This document shows, one piece after another, positions 44,158 to 53,799 of a stretch of 64,000 nucleotides of DNA. This stretch comes from an uncultured Caryophanales bacterium. GTDB lineage: Bacteria > Bacillota_I > Bacilli_A > RFN20 > CAG-826. Below the pieces are notes generated by a model. It ran no database searches, was not told the origin of the DNA, and worked only from the letters and a program-made list of their open reading frames with translations. The stretch spans positions 1 through 64,000 of the forward strand of contig CALELS010000017.1 of assembly GCA_937902735.1 (NCBI GenBank). Reading direction: 5' to 3'. Both the position numbers and the translations under genes were made by a program. Positions within the stretch are counted from its first letter, which is position 1. Each line of letters opens with the position of its first letter.

Positions 44158-44424
44158 TTATTTATTTAAACCGTTAACAAGTTTAGCAAGAGCAGCTTTT
44201 TTACGAGCGGCTGTGTTTCTTGTATAGACACCAGCAGTTACAGACTTATCGATTAATCTTGTTGCTTCTTTTAAGAGTTCTTGAGCTTTAGCAACATCTT
44301 TTGCTTCGCAAGCAACTCTTACTTTTTTGCTAGCAGTAGCAATTCTTGAACGATAAGCAACATTACGTTGTCTTGCTTTTTCATTGGTTTCGATACGTTT
44401 AATTTGTGATTTGATTTGTGCCAT
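44158..44424 (-). CDS. rpsT: 30S ribosomal protein S20
   Basis: The 88-residue basic helical protein starts MAQIKSQIKRIETNEKARQRN and has DKSVTAGVYTRNTAARKKAALAKLVNGL, typical of S20. The start at 44424 is chosen because GAGGT lies 8 bases before it and the family begins MA; an upstream frame start at 44484 is not homologous. The minus orientation opposite holA is the usual Bacillus arrangement. Confidence 0.97.
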   Translation of the reverse strand: MAQIKSQIKRIETNEKARQRNVAYRSRIATASKKVRVACEAKDVAKAQELLKEATRLIDKSVTAGVYTRNTAARKKAALAKLVNGLNK

Positions 44425-44487
44425 TTTGTATACCTCAATAAATCTAACGCGATTAAGTTTATCAAACTTATTTGTTATAAACAATCA

Positions 44488-46494
44488 TTATTTCTTTTTT
44501 TGAACCCCGGTAAGTTCAAGGATGCATTCTGCAAAATCATTAACTGTTGCAAGGACTGCATATTTTTCTTCAGGAATTTCAATATTGAATTTTTCATTGA
44601 TTGATGTGATTAATTCAATGTAGGACATTGAGTCTCCACCAAGATTGTTAATCCAGTGATCATCGTCACCAATTTTTACAACTGGAAGGAGGAGTGTTTT
44701 TGAGAAAATCTTACGAACAGCTTTAACAACTGGTTCAACATCTTTTTTATCATAGCCTTCAAAGTCTTTGACTTCTTTCTTATCATCGAAGGTTAAGAAT
44801 GCCTTTGGTTTAATCTTTAATAATTCTTTAACTTCAAAGCGTTTAACTTTCATTGATGAAGTAAGTGGAAGTCTATCTTTAAAGATTAAGAAATCACCAA
44901 CACGTTTTTCATTTGTAAGAGTTGTGTTGATTTCCAAACATCTTTTCTTAATTGTTTCAAGAATATCATCATCAACATCATTATTGAGTTCTAAGATACA
45001 AGTAATTGTTTCGTGTTGTGAACGTCCTTTTCTAACGCCGATAACACAAACATTACTAACGTGTTCTATTTCTCTAAAATATGATTCGATTTCATCAGGA
45101 TATACGTTTTCACCGTTTTCATTAATAATGACATCTTTAATACGACCCTTGATAAAGTAGAATCCTGTTTCATCAACTTTAGCAATATCGCCTGTATGTA
45201 ACCAACCATCTTCTAAATCAGGTTCTTGTTCAACTCCACCAATGATTTCTCTAACGTGAGTAATAGGGGAACGAATTAAGAGTTCGCCAACATTTGGATG
45301 ACGTTTAGTTGTGTTGATTAATTTATATTCAACATCGTGGAATGGGCGACCAATGCTTCCTTTAAGGCGGTATTCAACTTTATAAGAAAGTTCAACGCTG
45401 GTAACGCCGACTTCAGTCATACCATATCCATTATATAATGGATAACCAATACCATTGATAACATTAAGAGTCTCGTTATTAATATAACCGCCACCAGAAA
45501 TACAGAAGCGAATCTTGTGACCAAGTAATTGATCTTGAACTGTCTTTAAAGCAACGCTACTTGCAGCAAGTCCAGCTTCCTTTTCTGTAATCTTGTGAGT
45601 GTTATAAGCAATCATCTTAGAAAGAATTTCACTCTTCTTTTCCCCTTCAAGATCAGCTTTACGAATAATGTTTTGAGCAATACTATCCCAGAATAGTGGA
45701 ACACTATAAACGTGTGTCACATCACATTTTTGACATGTGTTGAATATTTCTTTAGGTGATAAATCACGAACAAAAACTAAGTTTTTGCCAAAGAATGAAT
45801 ACCATAAGAAAACGGCAACGAATCCAAAGATATGGTGGAATGGAATTATTGAAAGAATATTTACATCATCAGGATACATAAGTTCGCCATTTGATTCAGG
45901 AACATCAATAGCAGCTCCAATTTGATGACAAATATTACGTCCATTAAAGACCATAAGTTTAACATTACCAGTTGTTCCAGAGGAACAGAAGATAATTTCA
46001 TCAGCCCATCTAGCAGCAAATTTATAGTTAACTTTGAGTGAGGATAAAGTCTCGTAATTAATTGTTGGAATACTATATTCACATGTTTCGCCAGTAACGA
46101 TTGCTTTAACTTTGCCTTGTTCAATCAAGTTTTCCGTATTATCTTTTGGAAGTTTTGCATCAATTAATAGTGGAACATAGCCACACATTAAGATAGCCCA
46201 GAATAAAAAAGGCCATTTTGGATTATTTTTTAGTTTTAATGCAACAACTGAATTTGTTGGAAGTTCAGATAATCTTTGTGATAATTTTGAAGCAGTTTCG
46301 AAGGCGATTGTACGATAATCTTTGTACTTAATAGATTCCTTCTTATCCTTTTCATCGAGCCAAGTTAAGGCACGATCACGGCGGTGTTTACGATGTGTAA
46401 TTGCAAGAAAGACATCTTGCATCGTCATACTTGTTTTAAGTAAATCACCGATAACGTTAACGTAGGATCTTACTTTCTTATATTCACTATACAT
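44488..46494 (-). CDS. acyl-AMP ligase fused to an acyl carrier protein domain
   Basis: This 668-residue ANL-family enzyme has FCSSGTTGNVKLM (P-loop, about 170), GYGMTEVG (A5), DGWLHTGDIAKVDETGFYFIKGRIKDVIINENGENVYPDEIE (A7/A8) and a catalytic Lys in SSMKVKR (about 540). An ACP domain follows (about 595-665) with GGDSMSY carrying the phosphopantetheine Ser. It should activate a carboxylic acid with ATP and load it on its own carrier. The substrate is unknown; a fatty acid is likely. It is downstream of cysE by 21 bases with AAAGGAG as ribosome binding site. The fusion and its place inside the holA-lepA region are unlike Bacillus. Confidence 0.88.
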   Translation of the reverse strand: MYSEYKKVRSYVNVIGDLLKTSMTMQDVFLAITHRKHRRDRALTWLDEKDKKESIKYKDYRTIAFETASKLSQRLSELPTNSVVALKLKNNPKWPFLFWAILMCGYVPLLIDAKLPKDNTENLIEQGKVKAIVTGETCEYSIPTINYETLSSLKVNYKFAARWADEIIFCSSGTTGNVKLMVFNGRNICHQIGAAIDVPESNGELMYPDDVNILSIIPFHHIFGFVAVFLWYSFFGKNLVFVRDLSPKEIFNTCQKCDVTHVYSVPLFWDSIAQNIIRKADLEGEKKSEILSKMIAYNTHKITEKEAGLAASSVALKTVQDQLLGHKIRFCISGGGYINNETLNVINGIGYPLYNGYGMTEVGVTSVELSYKVEYRLKGSIGRPFHDVEYKLINTTKRHPNVGELLIRSPITHVREIIGGVEQEPDLEDGWLHTGDIAKVDETGFYFIKGRIKDVIINENGENVYPDEIESYFREIEHVSNVCVIGVRKGRSQHETITCILELNNDVDDDILETIKKRCLEINTTLTNEKRVGDFLIFKDRLPLTSSMKVKRFEVKELLKIKPKAFLTFDDKKEVKDFEGYDKKDVEPVVKAVRKIFSKTLLLPVVKIGDDDHWINNLGGDSMSYIELITSINEKFNIEIPEEKYAVLATVNDFAECILELTGVQKKK

Positions 46495-46515
46495 GTTAAA
46501 TCTCCTTTAAGGGGG

Positions 46516-47001
46516 TTATTTTATAATTGAATTAGCTGGAACATCTTCTCTGATTACTTGGTTAGCACCAATTTTTGCATTGTCACCAATAGTGACTCTA
46601 CCGAGAATTTTTGCTCCTGAACCAATGACAACGTTGTTGCCAATGATTGGATGACGAGGTTCTTTTTTTAAAGAAACGCCACCTAAAGTAACTCCGTGAT
46701 ACATAGTTACATTGTCACCGATTATTGCAGTTTCACCGATAACAACACCCATACCATGATCGATAAATAAGTTTTTACCAATCTTTGCAGCAGGATGAAT
46801 CTCGATTCCTGTTTGTCGGCGCGCGATATACATTATAACACTTGCGCAAAACTTGAGGTGGGCGCGATAAAGAAAATGAGCAAACCTGTATTTTCGCAAA
46901 CAAATGACAGATGGATATGTCCAAAAGATTTGCCAACTACTTCTTGCAGCTGGATCTCTTCGTTTTATCGAAGCGTAGTAAGATTCCCCTTTTCTCGCCA
47001 T
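46516..47001 (-). CDS. cysE: serine O-acetyltransferase-like protein
   Basis: The 161-residue protein has a short N-terminal helix region and a left-handed beta-helix with IDHGMGVVIGETA and TMYHGVTLGG, the active-site region of serine acetyltransferase (short EpsC/CysE form). It would make O-acetylserine for cysteine synthesis; no cysK lies in the window. The ATG at 47001 (MARKGESYY) is chosen because the TATAAT box on the minus strand lies only 3 bases before the ATG at 47022. It precedes the acyl ligase-ACP gene in the same operon, so a different O-acyl transfer role is possible. Confidence 0.85.
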   Translation of the reverse strand: MARKGESYYASIKRRDPAARSSWQIFWTYPSVICLRKYRFAHFLYRAHLKFCASVIMYIARRQTGIEIHPAAKIGKNLFIDHGMGVVIGETAIIGDNVTMYHGVTLGGVSLKKEPRHPIIGNNVVIGSGAKILGRVTIGDNAKIGANQVIREDVPANSIIK

Positions 47002-47045
47002 ACTCGTAAACAATATAAACATTTTATTATAAAATGCAATTGTTA

Positions 47046-47054
47046 TGCTACAAT
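47046..47054 (+). promoter_or_regulatory. extended -10 promoter of fmt
   Basis: TGCTACAAT precedes fmt, and a minus-strand TATAAT for cysE lies a few bases away, so the promoters are divergent and close together. Confidence 0.5.
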
Positions 47055-47064
47055 TGAAGGCGAA

Positions 47065-48000
47065 ATGAAGAAAATTAATGAATATCGCATCTTATTTATC
47101 GGAACCCCTTTAATTGCTTCTTTGGTCTTAGAAGATTTAATTAAAGAAGGTTTTAATATTGTTGGTTTAGTTGCTCAGGAAGATAAACCTGTTGGTAGAA
47201 AAAAAGAGATAGTACCCGTACCAACAAAAAAAGTAGCCCTTAGATACAATATTCCAGTTTATCAACCTCATAGAATTAGAAAAGATTACGAATTTATTCG
47301 TAACTTGGATGTAGATTTAATATTAACCATTGCTTATGGTCAAATAATTCCTCATGAACTTTTATCAATTCCAAGATATGGTTGTTTGAATTTACATGGA
47401 TCACTTCTTCCAAAATATAGAGGTGCCGCTCCAATTCAAAGAGCAATTTTAGAAGGTGAAACTAAAACTGGAATCACCTTAATGGAAATGGTTGATGAAA
47501 TGGATGCAGGCGATATGTTTTTTAAGGAAGAAGTCGAAATATCTTCATGCGATACTTATACAACTCTAGTTCCAAAAATGGCTAAGGCTGCAAGTAAGAT
47601 TTGTATAGAACATCTTCAAGATTACTTTGATGGCAAATTGCCTCGTATAAAACAAGATACGACTCTTGTTACATTCGCTAACAAAATTCTTCCCGAGGAC
47701 GAGAAACTATCTGTTGATGAAACTTGTGATTTATTTATTAATCATGTACGTGCGCTAAGTGAAGAACCTGGCGCTTACTTATATTTAGACAATAAAAAAT
47801 TAAAGATTTTTATGGCAACAAAAGCCTGCGATATTTTGATAGAAAAAGTTGGAGAAATCCTCATTAAAAAAGGATTGTTCTTAAAACTAAAAGATGGTGT
47901 TGTTCGTTTGAATAATATTCAACTTGAGGGCAAAAAGAGAATGGATGATGTCTCTTTTGCTAATGGTTCTCAAGTTTTAAATCACTTACTTGTTAAATAA
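47065..48000 (+). CDS. fmt: methionyl-tRNA formyltransferase
   Basis: The 311-residue protein has the formyltransferase core with NLHGSLLPKYRGAAPIQRAI and the catalytic Asp in MVDEMDAGDMF, then a C-terminal OB-like domain (about 210-311). It formylates initiator Met-tRNA. The ATG at 47065 (MKKINEYRILFIGTP) with GAAGGCG upstream fits the family; the frame is open much further upstream but that part lies antisense to cysE. It overlaps the helicase gene by one base (TAATG). It is not beside def or priA as in Bacillus. Confidence 0.95.
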   Translation: MKKINEYRILFIGTPLIASLVLEDLIKEGFNIVGLVAQEDKPVGRKKEIVPVPTKKVALRYNIPVYQPHRIRKDYEFIRNLDVDLILTIAYGQIIPHELLSIPRYGCLNLHGSLLPKYRGAAPIQRAILEGETKTGITLMEMVDEMDAGDMFFKEEVEISSCDTYTTLVPKMAKAASKICIEHLQDYFDGKLPRIKQDTTLVTFANKILPEDEKLSVDETCDLFINHVRALSEEPGAYLYLDNKKLKIFMATKACDILIEKVGEILIKKGLFLKLKDGVVRLNNIQLEGKKRMDDVSFANGSQVLNHLLVK

Positions 48001-50327
48001 TGGAAAAGATTATTTCCTTAAGCGTTCATAATCTAGTCGACTTCTTGTTTAGAAAAGGAGATATTGATGAACGTGTTTTTAATACTTCGACTATGTCGGA
48101 AGGAATAAAACTACATTCATATTATCAGTCGAAACAAAACCGCGAATATCTTGCTGAGTATTATTTGTCAGAAGATCTTTGTTATAACGATTTTATATTT
48201 AGAATTGATGGCAGGGCTGACGGGATTATTCTAGATGATACTAATCCAGTTGTAGATGAGATAAAATCCACAGTTGTTGATTTGAACGAGTTCTTTGATA
48301 AAGAAGGAGAATGGCATCTAGCTCAAGCCAAAGTATATGCTTTGATGCTTGCTCATAAATTTAATTACCAAAAAATTAATATCCAATTAAGTTACATTCA
48401 CCAAATTGATAAGAAGGAAATGTATCGTTATTTTTCATTCACGAAAGATGAATTAGAAAAAGATGTTAACGATATGCTCAAAGAGTATTTGGATTTTTAT
48501 AGATTTATTGAAGAACACATAAATAAGAGGAATAAAAGTGCTTTGCACTTAGAATTCCCTTTTTCTAGATTCAGGAAAGGACAACGTGAACTTGCAAAAT
48601 ATAGTTATGGAATAGCAACAAATGGCGGAATCTTATTTGTTGAAGCTCCGACTGGCATTGGAAAGACAATGTCAACATTGTTTCCTTTTACAAAATCCTT
48701 CAAGGATGGTGAGAATGACAAAATCTTTTATCTAACAGCTAAAGGTAGTGGAAAAGAGATTGCCTTTAATTCAGTAAAAATCCTAAAAGAAAACAATTTT
48801 GACGCTTATCAAATAGTACTTACCGCCAAAGATAAGATTTGCCCTAATCCAGAAAAGGGATGTAATCCTGATGAATGTCCTTTTGCAAAAGACTATTACT
48901 CAAGCCTAAAGAAAGCTTTGATTTATTCTTTGAATAATGAGTCTAATTTTTCAAGAGAAATAATTTTGGAAATTGCTAAAAAATTTGCACTTTGTCCTTT
49001 TGAATTTTCATTAGATTTATCACTATTTATGGATATTATCATTTGTGATTACAATTATTTCTTTGATCCAATGGTTTATCTTAGAAGATATTTTGATGAA
49101 CCTATTCACAGAACATTGTTACTAATTGATGAAGCACATAATTTAGTTGAGCGTGGTCGAAACATGTATAGCGCATCTTTTGACTCATATTCTTTCCATC
49201 TTGCTAAGAAAGCAATGAAGCATTTAGAACATAAGAAAATTAAGAATGCGATAAAAAGAATATCTAATATATTTAATTCCTTCGATCAACTTAATAATGG
49301 AGAAACACTAATTGAACCACTTGATGATAAGGCTTTAAGAGGAATAGATGTCTATCTTTTAGCAAGCACTGATGTTTCCAAATATCACCATCAAGCTGCA
49401 ACTGAAGAATTTATGGATTTCTTTTTCTCACTTAACAAATTCCGTAAGCTTTATGAATTCTATGATGAAAATTTTGCTCTTTATGTGAAAAAGAATGAGA
49501 ATTTTATCTCAATCAATTTATTCTGCTTAGATCCATCAGAACTTCTACGTAATTCGTTAATTACAACAAAAGGTAAGATTATTTTCTCAGCAACTCTTTC
49601 TCCTACAGACTACTATGTAGATATGATTGGTGGAGCTAGCTTTGACCCTCTCTTAAAACTGAATTCACCATTCAAAAAAGACAATTTGATGTTAATGATT
49701 GCTCCAAATATTTCTATTAAATATAAGAATCGACAAGCAACAATTCAAACTGTTAGTGAATATATCAAGCAAGCAGTAAAGAACAAGGTGGGTAATTACT
49801 TTGTGTACGCACCTAGTTATGAATATTTAAATCAACTTCTTCCTTATTTAGAAGATGGAGACTATGAAATTATCGTTCAAGAAAAAGATATGGACGAGAA
49901 TGAAAAAGAACAGTTCCTTTCCTTATTTAAGGAAAAACCAACAAAAACTACATTAGGAGTTCTTGTAATTGGCGGGGCATTCTCTGAAGGTGTTGACCTA
50001 GTTAGTGATCGTCTTATTGGAGTAATTGTTGTAGGAGTTGGCTTACCTCAACTTTCTTATGAAAGAGATCTAATTAAAGATTATTTTGATAAGAAAAACG
50101 GTAAGGGATTTATGTACTCATATGCAGATCCGGGGATGAATAAAGTTATGCAAGCTGTTGGTAGAGTAATAAGAAGTGAACATGATAGAGGCATTGCCTT
50201 ACTTATAGATGATAGATATCTAAACGCCAATTATCGAAACCTATTTAAATCTAGTTGGGATAATTATCAAGTTGTAACATCTATCGATGACATCGATAAA
50301 CTTACTTCTTCTTTTTGGAAAAAATAA
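48000..50327 (+). CDS. XPD/DinG-like iron-sulfur helicase with N-terminal PD-(D/E)XK nuclease domain
   Basis: The 775-residue protein has an N-terminal nuclease-like domain (about 1-185) with IDGRADGI and VDEIKS and a later QAKVYAL, the RecB/Cas4-type metal-binding pattern. A superfamily 2 helicase follows with Walker A EAPTGIGKT (about 215), four cysteines (KICPNPEKGCNPDECPF near 280 and CPFEF near 332) that fit the Fe-S cluster of XPD helicases, DEAH (about 375) and motif VI QAVGRVIRSEHDRG. It probably unwinds and trims DNA in repair. The exact role is not known. It follows fmt with a one-base overlap. Confidence 0.85.
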   Translation: MEKIISLSVHNLVDFLFRKGDIDERVFNTSTMSEGIKLHSYYQSKQNREYLAEYYLSEDLCYNDFIFRIDGRADGIILDDTNPVVDEIKSTVVDLNEFFDKEGEWHLAQAKVYALMLAHKFNYQKINIQLSYIHQIDKKEMYRYFSFTKDELEKDVNDMLKEYLDFYRFIEEHINKRNKSALHLEFPFSRFRKGQRELAKYSYGIATNGGILFVEAPTGIGKTMSTLFPFTKSFKDGENDKIFYLTAKGSGKEIAFNSVKILKENNFDAYQIVLTAKDKICPNPEKGCNPDECPFAKDYYSSLKKALIYSLNNESNFSREIILEIAKKFALCPFEFSLDLSLFMDIIICDYNYFFDPMVYLRRYFDEPIHRTLLLIDEAHNLVERGRNMYSASFDSYSFHLAKKAMKHLEHKKIKNAIKRISNIFNSFDQLNNGETLIEPLDDKALRGIDVYLLASTDVSKYHHQAATEEFMDFFFSLNKFRKLYEFYDENFALYVKKNENFISINLFCLDPSELLRNSLITTKGKIIFSATLSPTDYYVDMIGGASFDPLLKLNSPFKKDNLMLMIAPNISIKYKNRQATIQTVSEYIKQAVKNKVGNYFVYAPSYEYLNQLLPYLEDGDYEIIVQEKDMDENEKEQFLSLFKEKPTKTTLGVLVIGGAFSEGVDLVSDRLIGVIVVGVGLPQLSYERDLIKDYFDKKNGKGFMYSYADPGMNKVMQAVGRVIRSEHDRGIALLIDDRYLNANYRNLFKSSWDNYQVVTSIDDIDKLTSSFWKK

Positions 50328-50346
50328 TTCAATAATTACTATTTTA

Positions 50347-50355
50347 TGTAATAAT
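50347..50355 (+). promoter_or_regulatory. extended -10 promoter of lepA, probably leaderless
   Basis: TGTAATAAT ends 7 bases before the lepA ATG at 50363. The -10 box is weak and no ribosome binding site is seen. Confidence 0.4.
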
Positions 50356-50362
50356 ATTAGCC

Positions 50363-52174
50363 ATGGCATACGATAAATCACACATTCGTAATTTCTCAAT
50401 CATTGCACATATCGATCATGGTAAATCTACTTTAGCAGATCGTATTTTAGAATTAACTGAAACAGTTTCTCAAAGAGAAATGAAGGATCAGATCCTTGAT
50501 TCTATGGACCTCGAAAGAGAAAGAGGAATTACGATCAAATTAAATGCTGTGACAATCAAATATCACGCTAAAAATGGTGAAGATTATTTATTTAATTTGA
50601 TTGACACTCCAGGGCATGTTGACTTCTCATATGAGGTATCACGTTCTCTTGCCGCTTGTGAAGGTTGTCTTTTAGTTGTTGATGCTACTCAAGGAGTAGA
50701 AGCTCAAACATTAGCAAATGTATATCTAGCGGTTGATAACAATTTAGAAATTCTTCCAGTTATCAACAAAGTTGATTTACCAAGCGCAATGCCTGATTTG
50801 GTTAAAGATGAAATCGAAAAAAGAATTGGTATTTCGTGCGAAGATGCATGTCTTGTAAGTGCAAAGACTGGTTTAGGTGTTGATAATGTTCTTGAAGCAA
50901 TTGTTAAAGATATACCTGCTCCAGAAGGTGATGCATCAGCTCCTTTACAAGCATTAATCTTTGATTCTTTTTATGATTCCTATCGCGGAGTTATTGTTTT
51001 AATTAGAATTAAAAGTGGAACAGTTAAAGTCGGTGATACAATTCGACTTATGGCTGCTGGAAGTGAATATCTAGTAACAGAAGTAGGCATTAGAACCCCA
51101 AAAGAAGTTAAAGTCGATTCCTTAACAGTTGGGGAAGTTGGCTATTTAGCTGCCCAAATTAAAAACATCAAAGATGTATTTCCTGGTGAGACAATAACTT
51201 TAGCAAATAATCCTGCCGAAGAAGCTCTTCCTGGTTATAAAAGAATGAATCCAATGGTCTATTGTGGTCTATACCCTGTAGATAGTAAAAAGTTCTTAGA
51301 TTTAAAAGATGCTTTAGAGAAATTATCTCTAAATGATTCATCTTTAACTTATGAAGCTGAGACTAGCCAAGCTCTTGGATTTGGTTTTAGATGTGGTTTC
51401 TTAGGTCTTCTTCACATGGATGTAATTCAAGAAAGACTTGAAAGAGAATACAATCTAGATTTAATTTTAACTGCTCCAAGTGTCATCTATCATGTCTACC
51501 TTACCAAAGGTAATGAAATGATTAAACTCGATAATCCATCAAAATTACCTGATTTAACTCTTATCAAAGAGATTCAAGAACCATATGTTAAAGCATCCAT
51601 CATGACTCCAAAAGAGTACGTTGGACCAGTTATGGAACTGTGCCAAGATCGTCGTGGTATTTATATCGATTTACAATATTTTGATGACACCAGAATGATT
51701 ATTAACTACGAACTTCCTTTAGCAGAAATTGTGTACAATTTCTTTGATAAATTAAAAAGTTTTACTAAAGGATATGCTTCTTTTGACTACGAATATAGTG
51801 GCTATCGTGCATCAAATTTATCCAAAATGGATATTCTTCTTAATGGAGAAGTTATCGATGCACTATCGACAATTGTCTATAAAGGCAATGCATATGAACG
51901 TGGTAGTTTAGTTGTTCGTAAATTAAAAGAAATCATTCCTCGTCAACAATTCGAAGTCCCAGTGCAAGCTGCTATCAATGGCAAGGTCATTGCAAGAGCA
52001 GATATTAAGGCTGTTCGCAAGGATGTTTTGGCCAAATGTTATGGTGGTGACATTTCTAGAAAACGTAAACTTCTTGAGAAGCAAAAAGAAGGCAAAAAAC
52101 GTATGAAAGCTATTGGTTCTGTTGAAGTTCCTCAAGAAGCATTTATGAGTGTACTTTCAATTGATGATGAATAG
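50363..52174 (+). CDS. lepA: elongation factor 4 (LepA)
   Basis: The 603-residue translational GTPase has G1 AHIDHGKST, G2 RGITI, G3 DTPGH, G4 NKVD and the LepA-specific C-terminal domain ending GSVEVPQEAFMSVLSIDDE. It acts on stalled or assembling ribosomes. The length is typical. In Bacillus lepA precedes hemW directly; here two extra genes lie between. Confidence 0.98.
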   Translation: MAYDKSHIRNFSIIAHIDHGKSTLADRILELTETVSQREMKDQILDSMDLERERGITIKLNAVTIKYHAKNGEDYLFNLIDTPGHVDFSYEVSRSLAACEGCLLVVDATQGVEAQTLANVYLAVDNNLEILPVINKVDLPSAMPDLVKDEIEKRIGISCEDACLVSAKTGLGVDNVLEAIVKDIPAPEGDASAPLQALIFDSFYDSYRGVIVLIRIKSGTVKVGDTIRLMAAGSEYLVTEVGIRTPKEVKVDSLTVGEVGYLAAQIKNIKDVFPGETITLANNPAEEALPGYKRMNPMVYCGLYPVDSKKFLDLKDALEKLSLNDSSLTYEAETSQALGFGFRCGFLGLLHMDVIQERLEREYNLDLILTAPSVIYHVYLTKGNEMIKLDNPSKLPDLTLIKEIQEPYVKASIMTPKEYVGPVMELCQDRRGIYIDLQYFDDTRMIINYELPLAEIVYNFFDKLKSFTKGYASFDYEYSGYRASNLSKMDILLNGEVIDALSTIVYKGNAYERGSLVVRKLKEIIPRQQFEVPVQAAINGKVIARADIKAVRKDVLAKCYGGDISRKRKLLEKQKEGKKRMKAIGSVEVPQEAFMSVLSIDDE

Positions 52175-52213
52175 ATTTGTAGTATCATTTTGGTTCAAAA
52201 TTAGTAGTTCTTA

Positions 52214-52256
52214 TTGTAATAAGTAGAAATGCCTCTTATAATATATGCGTAAGAGG
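52214..52256 (+). promoter_or_regulatory. promoter and operator-like inverted repeat of the pseudo-Fic gene
   Basis: TTGTAA at 52214-52219, a 17-base spacer and TATAAT at 52237-52242. A perfect 7-bp inverted repeat, CCTCTTA (52232-52238) with TAAGAGG (52250-52256), straddles the -10 box and the transcript start; its right arm supplies the ribosome binding site AAGAGG. Confidence 0.6.
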
Positions 52257-52264
52257 TATTTTTT

Positions 52265-53788
52265 ATGGCAACAAATGATTTAGGCTATCGTTTTACTGAA
52301 GAAACATATGCCACTAAGCAAGAAGTTATTAAAGCTTTAAACACCAGCCTTGTTGACTCTATTTGGAGCAACATTTTAATGTATCGTCACGACTATAATC
52401 GTTTCACGAAATTACGTGATGTTTCAAAGTCTTTATTTTGCATTTGCTACTTCAAAAATTTAAAAACTAAGGCTGAAGATTTAGAACAAAAATTCGTTCG
52501 TTTAAATGATCGTTACTCATTGCTCAAAGTTAACACTTTAGAAAAATATCAAATTGACAAGCCTGCATTAATGAAGATTCTTCGCGCTGTATCACGTGAG
52601 TTAAATATCTATGTAAATGATGTCGCATTAGATAACATTATCTCTAAAAGAGATGTAGGTGAAGAATACGCTGCTTTAGTAAATTATTACAAAGCCCTTT
52701 TATATATCGATAAGTATCATATGGATGCGATTGATGATAATCTCGTTGCTAAATTATATTCTCTCCTATTAGGAGGTGGAGAACTTAATGCATTCTATCG
52801 TCTCAGTGATTTTGTTTCCTATCAATCAAAAGCTCTTATTAACCGTGAGTATGAAGGTGTACCTGCAAGATTAATTGAGGATTCTATGAATAATTTATTT
52901 GATTTCTTGGGTGATGAGGACATGTCGATTTCTTATAAGATAGCTATTACTTATTATATGGTTAATTTTATTAAACCATTCGACAAATATAATGAATTAA
53001 TTGCCGTATTATTAATCAAATATATTCTTTTAAGAAGAAGTATCTCTGGGGCAACTTATATTCCCTTAGAGAATATTGTTGATCAAAGCGAGAATCTTAA
53101 AGTCGTATTCAAAGAAGTTCAAAAGAGTCGTGATTTAACATATATCATCACACGTTTCATGCCATTTGCTAGTAGCTACACAAGCGAATTACTAGATGAT
53201 TTAGTTAAATTAAATGTATCCCAAGCACGTGATCAATTTGTAGGAAAAGATGAACTTGAAGATTATGAAGCTCCTGAAAGTTTTGTTGAAACTCCAAAGT
53301 TTGAAGAAACTAAAGAAGACATAAAATTTGAACCTTCCTATGGAGATGAAAACGAAGAAATGCTTGAAGAAGAACTTCAAGAAGAAACTCTAGAAGTGAC
53401 TCCTGAACCTATTGTGGAAGAATATCATCTTCATAAAGAAGCTATTGAATCTACGAAAGAAGAGAGAGCGAAAAAAGAAAGAAAACCATATGAACATCGT
53501 ATGGTTAGCAAACAAAAAGTTGCTCCAAAAAATTCTTATGAAGAAGAATTGCTAGCTTTAGAAGAGGATATGCTTGAATCTGATCCATCCTTAAAATCTC
53601 ACCAAGCTCATTTCTATGTGCGTCATAATACTGTTGGTAAATTCTATACAATCCAACAATATAAACGCTTGGAGGGATGTGTATACGAAACTGCTCGTAC
53701 ATCTATGGATAATTTAGCAAAAAAGGGATATTATAAACGCGAACAAGTCAAAAATAAGTTCGTATATACCCCAATTAAAAGAGATTAA
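52265..53788 (+). CDS. degenerate Fic-fold protein with C-terminal winged-helix-like domain
   Basis: The 507-residue protein has a region (about 150-260) that follows the Fic layout: NLVAKLYSLLLGGGELNAFYRLSDFV, EGVPARLIEDSMNNLFDFLG, then FIKPFDKYNELIAVLLIKYIL. The last segment sits where Fic enzymes have HPFxxGNGR; the catalytic His is Lys and the GNGR loop is lost, so AMP transfer is not expected. An acidic linker (about 325-390) leads to a basic C-terminus (about 450-505, YTIQQYKRLEGCVYETARTSMDNLAKKGYYKRE) like the winged-helix end of many Fic proteins. No direct homologue is recognised by name. It may bind DNA or protein as a regulator; the promoter palindrome suggests self-control. Confidence 0.7.
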   Translation: MATNDLGYRFTEETYATKQEVIKALNTSLVDSIWSNILMYRHDYNRFTKLRDVSKSLFCICYFKNLKTKAEDLEQKFVRLNDRYSLLKVNTLEKYQIDKPALMKILRAVSRELNIYVNDVALDNIISKRDVGEEYAALVNYYKALLYIDKYHMDAIDDNLVAKLYSLLLGGGELNAFYRLSDFVSYQSKALINREYEGVPARLIEDSMNNLFDFLGDEDMSISYKIAITYYMVNFIKPFDKYNELIAVLLIKYILLRRSISGATYIPLENIVDQSENLKVVFKEVQKSRDLTYIITRFMPFASSYTSELLDDLVKLNVSQARDQFVGKDELEDYEAPESFVETPKFEETKEDIKFEPSYGDENEEMLEEELQEETLEVTPEPIVEEYHLHKEAIESTKEERAKKERKPYEHRMVSKQKVAPKNSYEEELLALEEDMLESDPSLKSHQAHFYVRHNTVGKFYTIQQYKRLEGCVYETARTSMDNLAKKGYYKREQVKNKFVYTPIKRD

Positions 53789-53799
53789 GGAGAAAATAA

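Noticed and set aside
46795..47064. N-terminal extension of fmt reaching back over cysE
   Set aside because: The extra 90 residues are not formyltransferase-like and are antisense to cysE; a ribosome binding site and the family start point to 47065.
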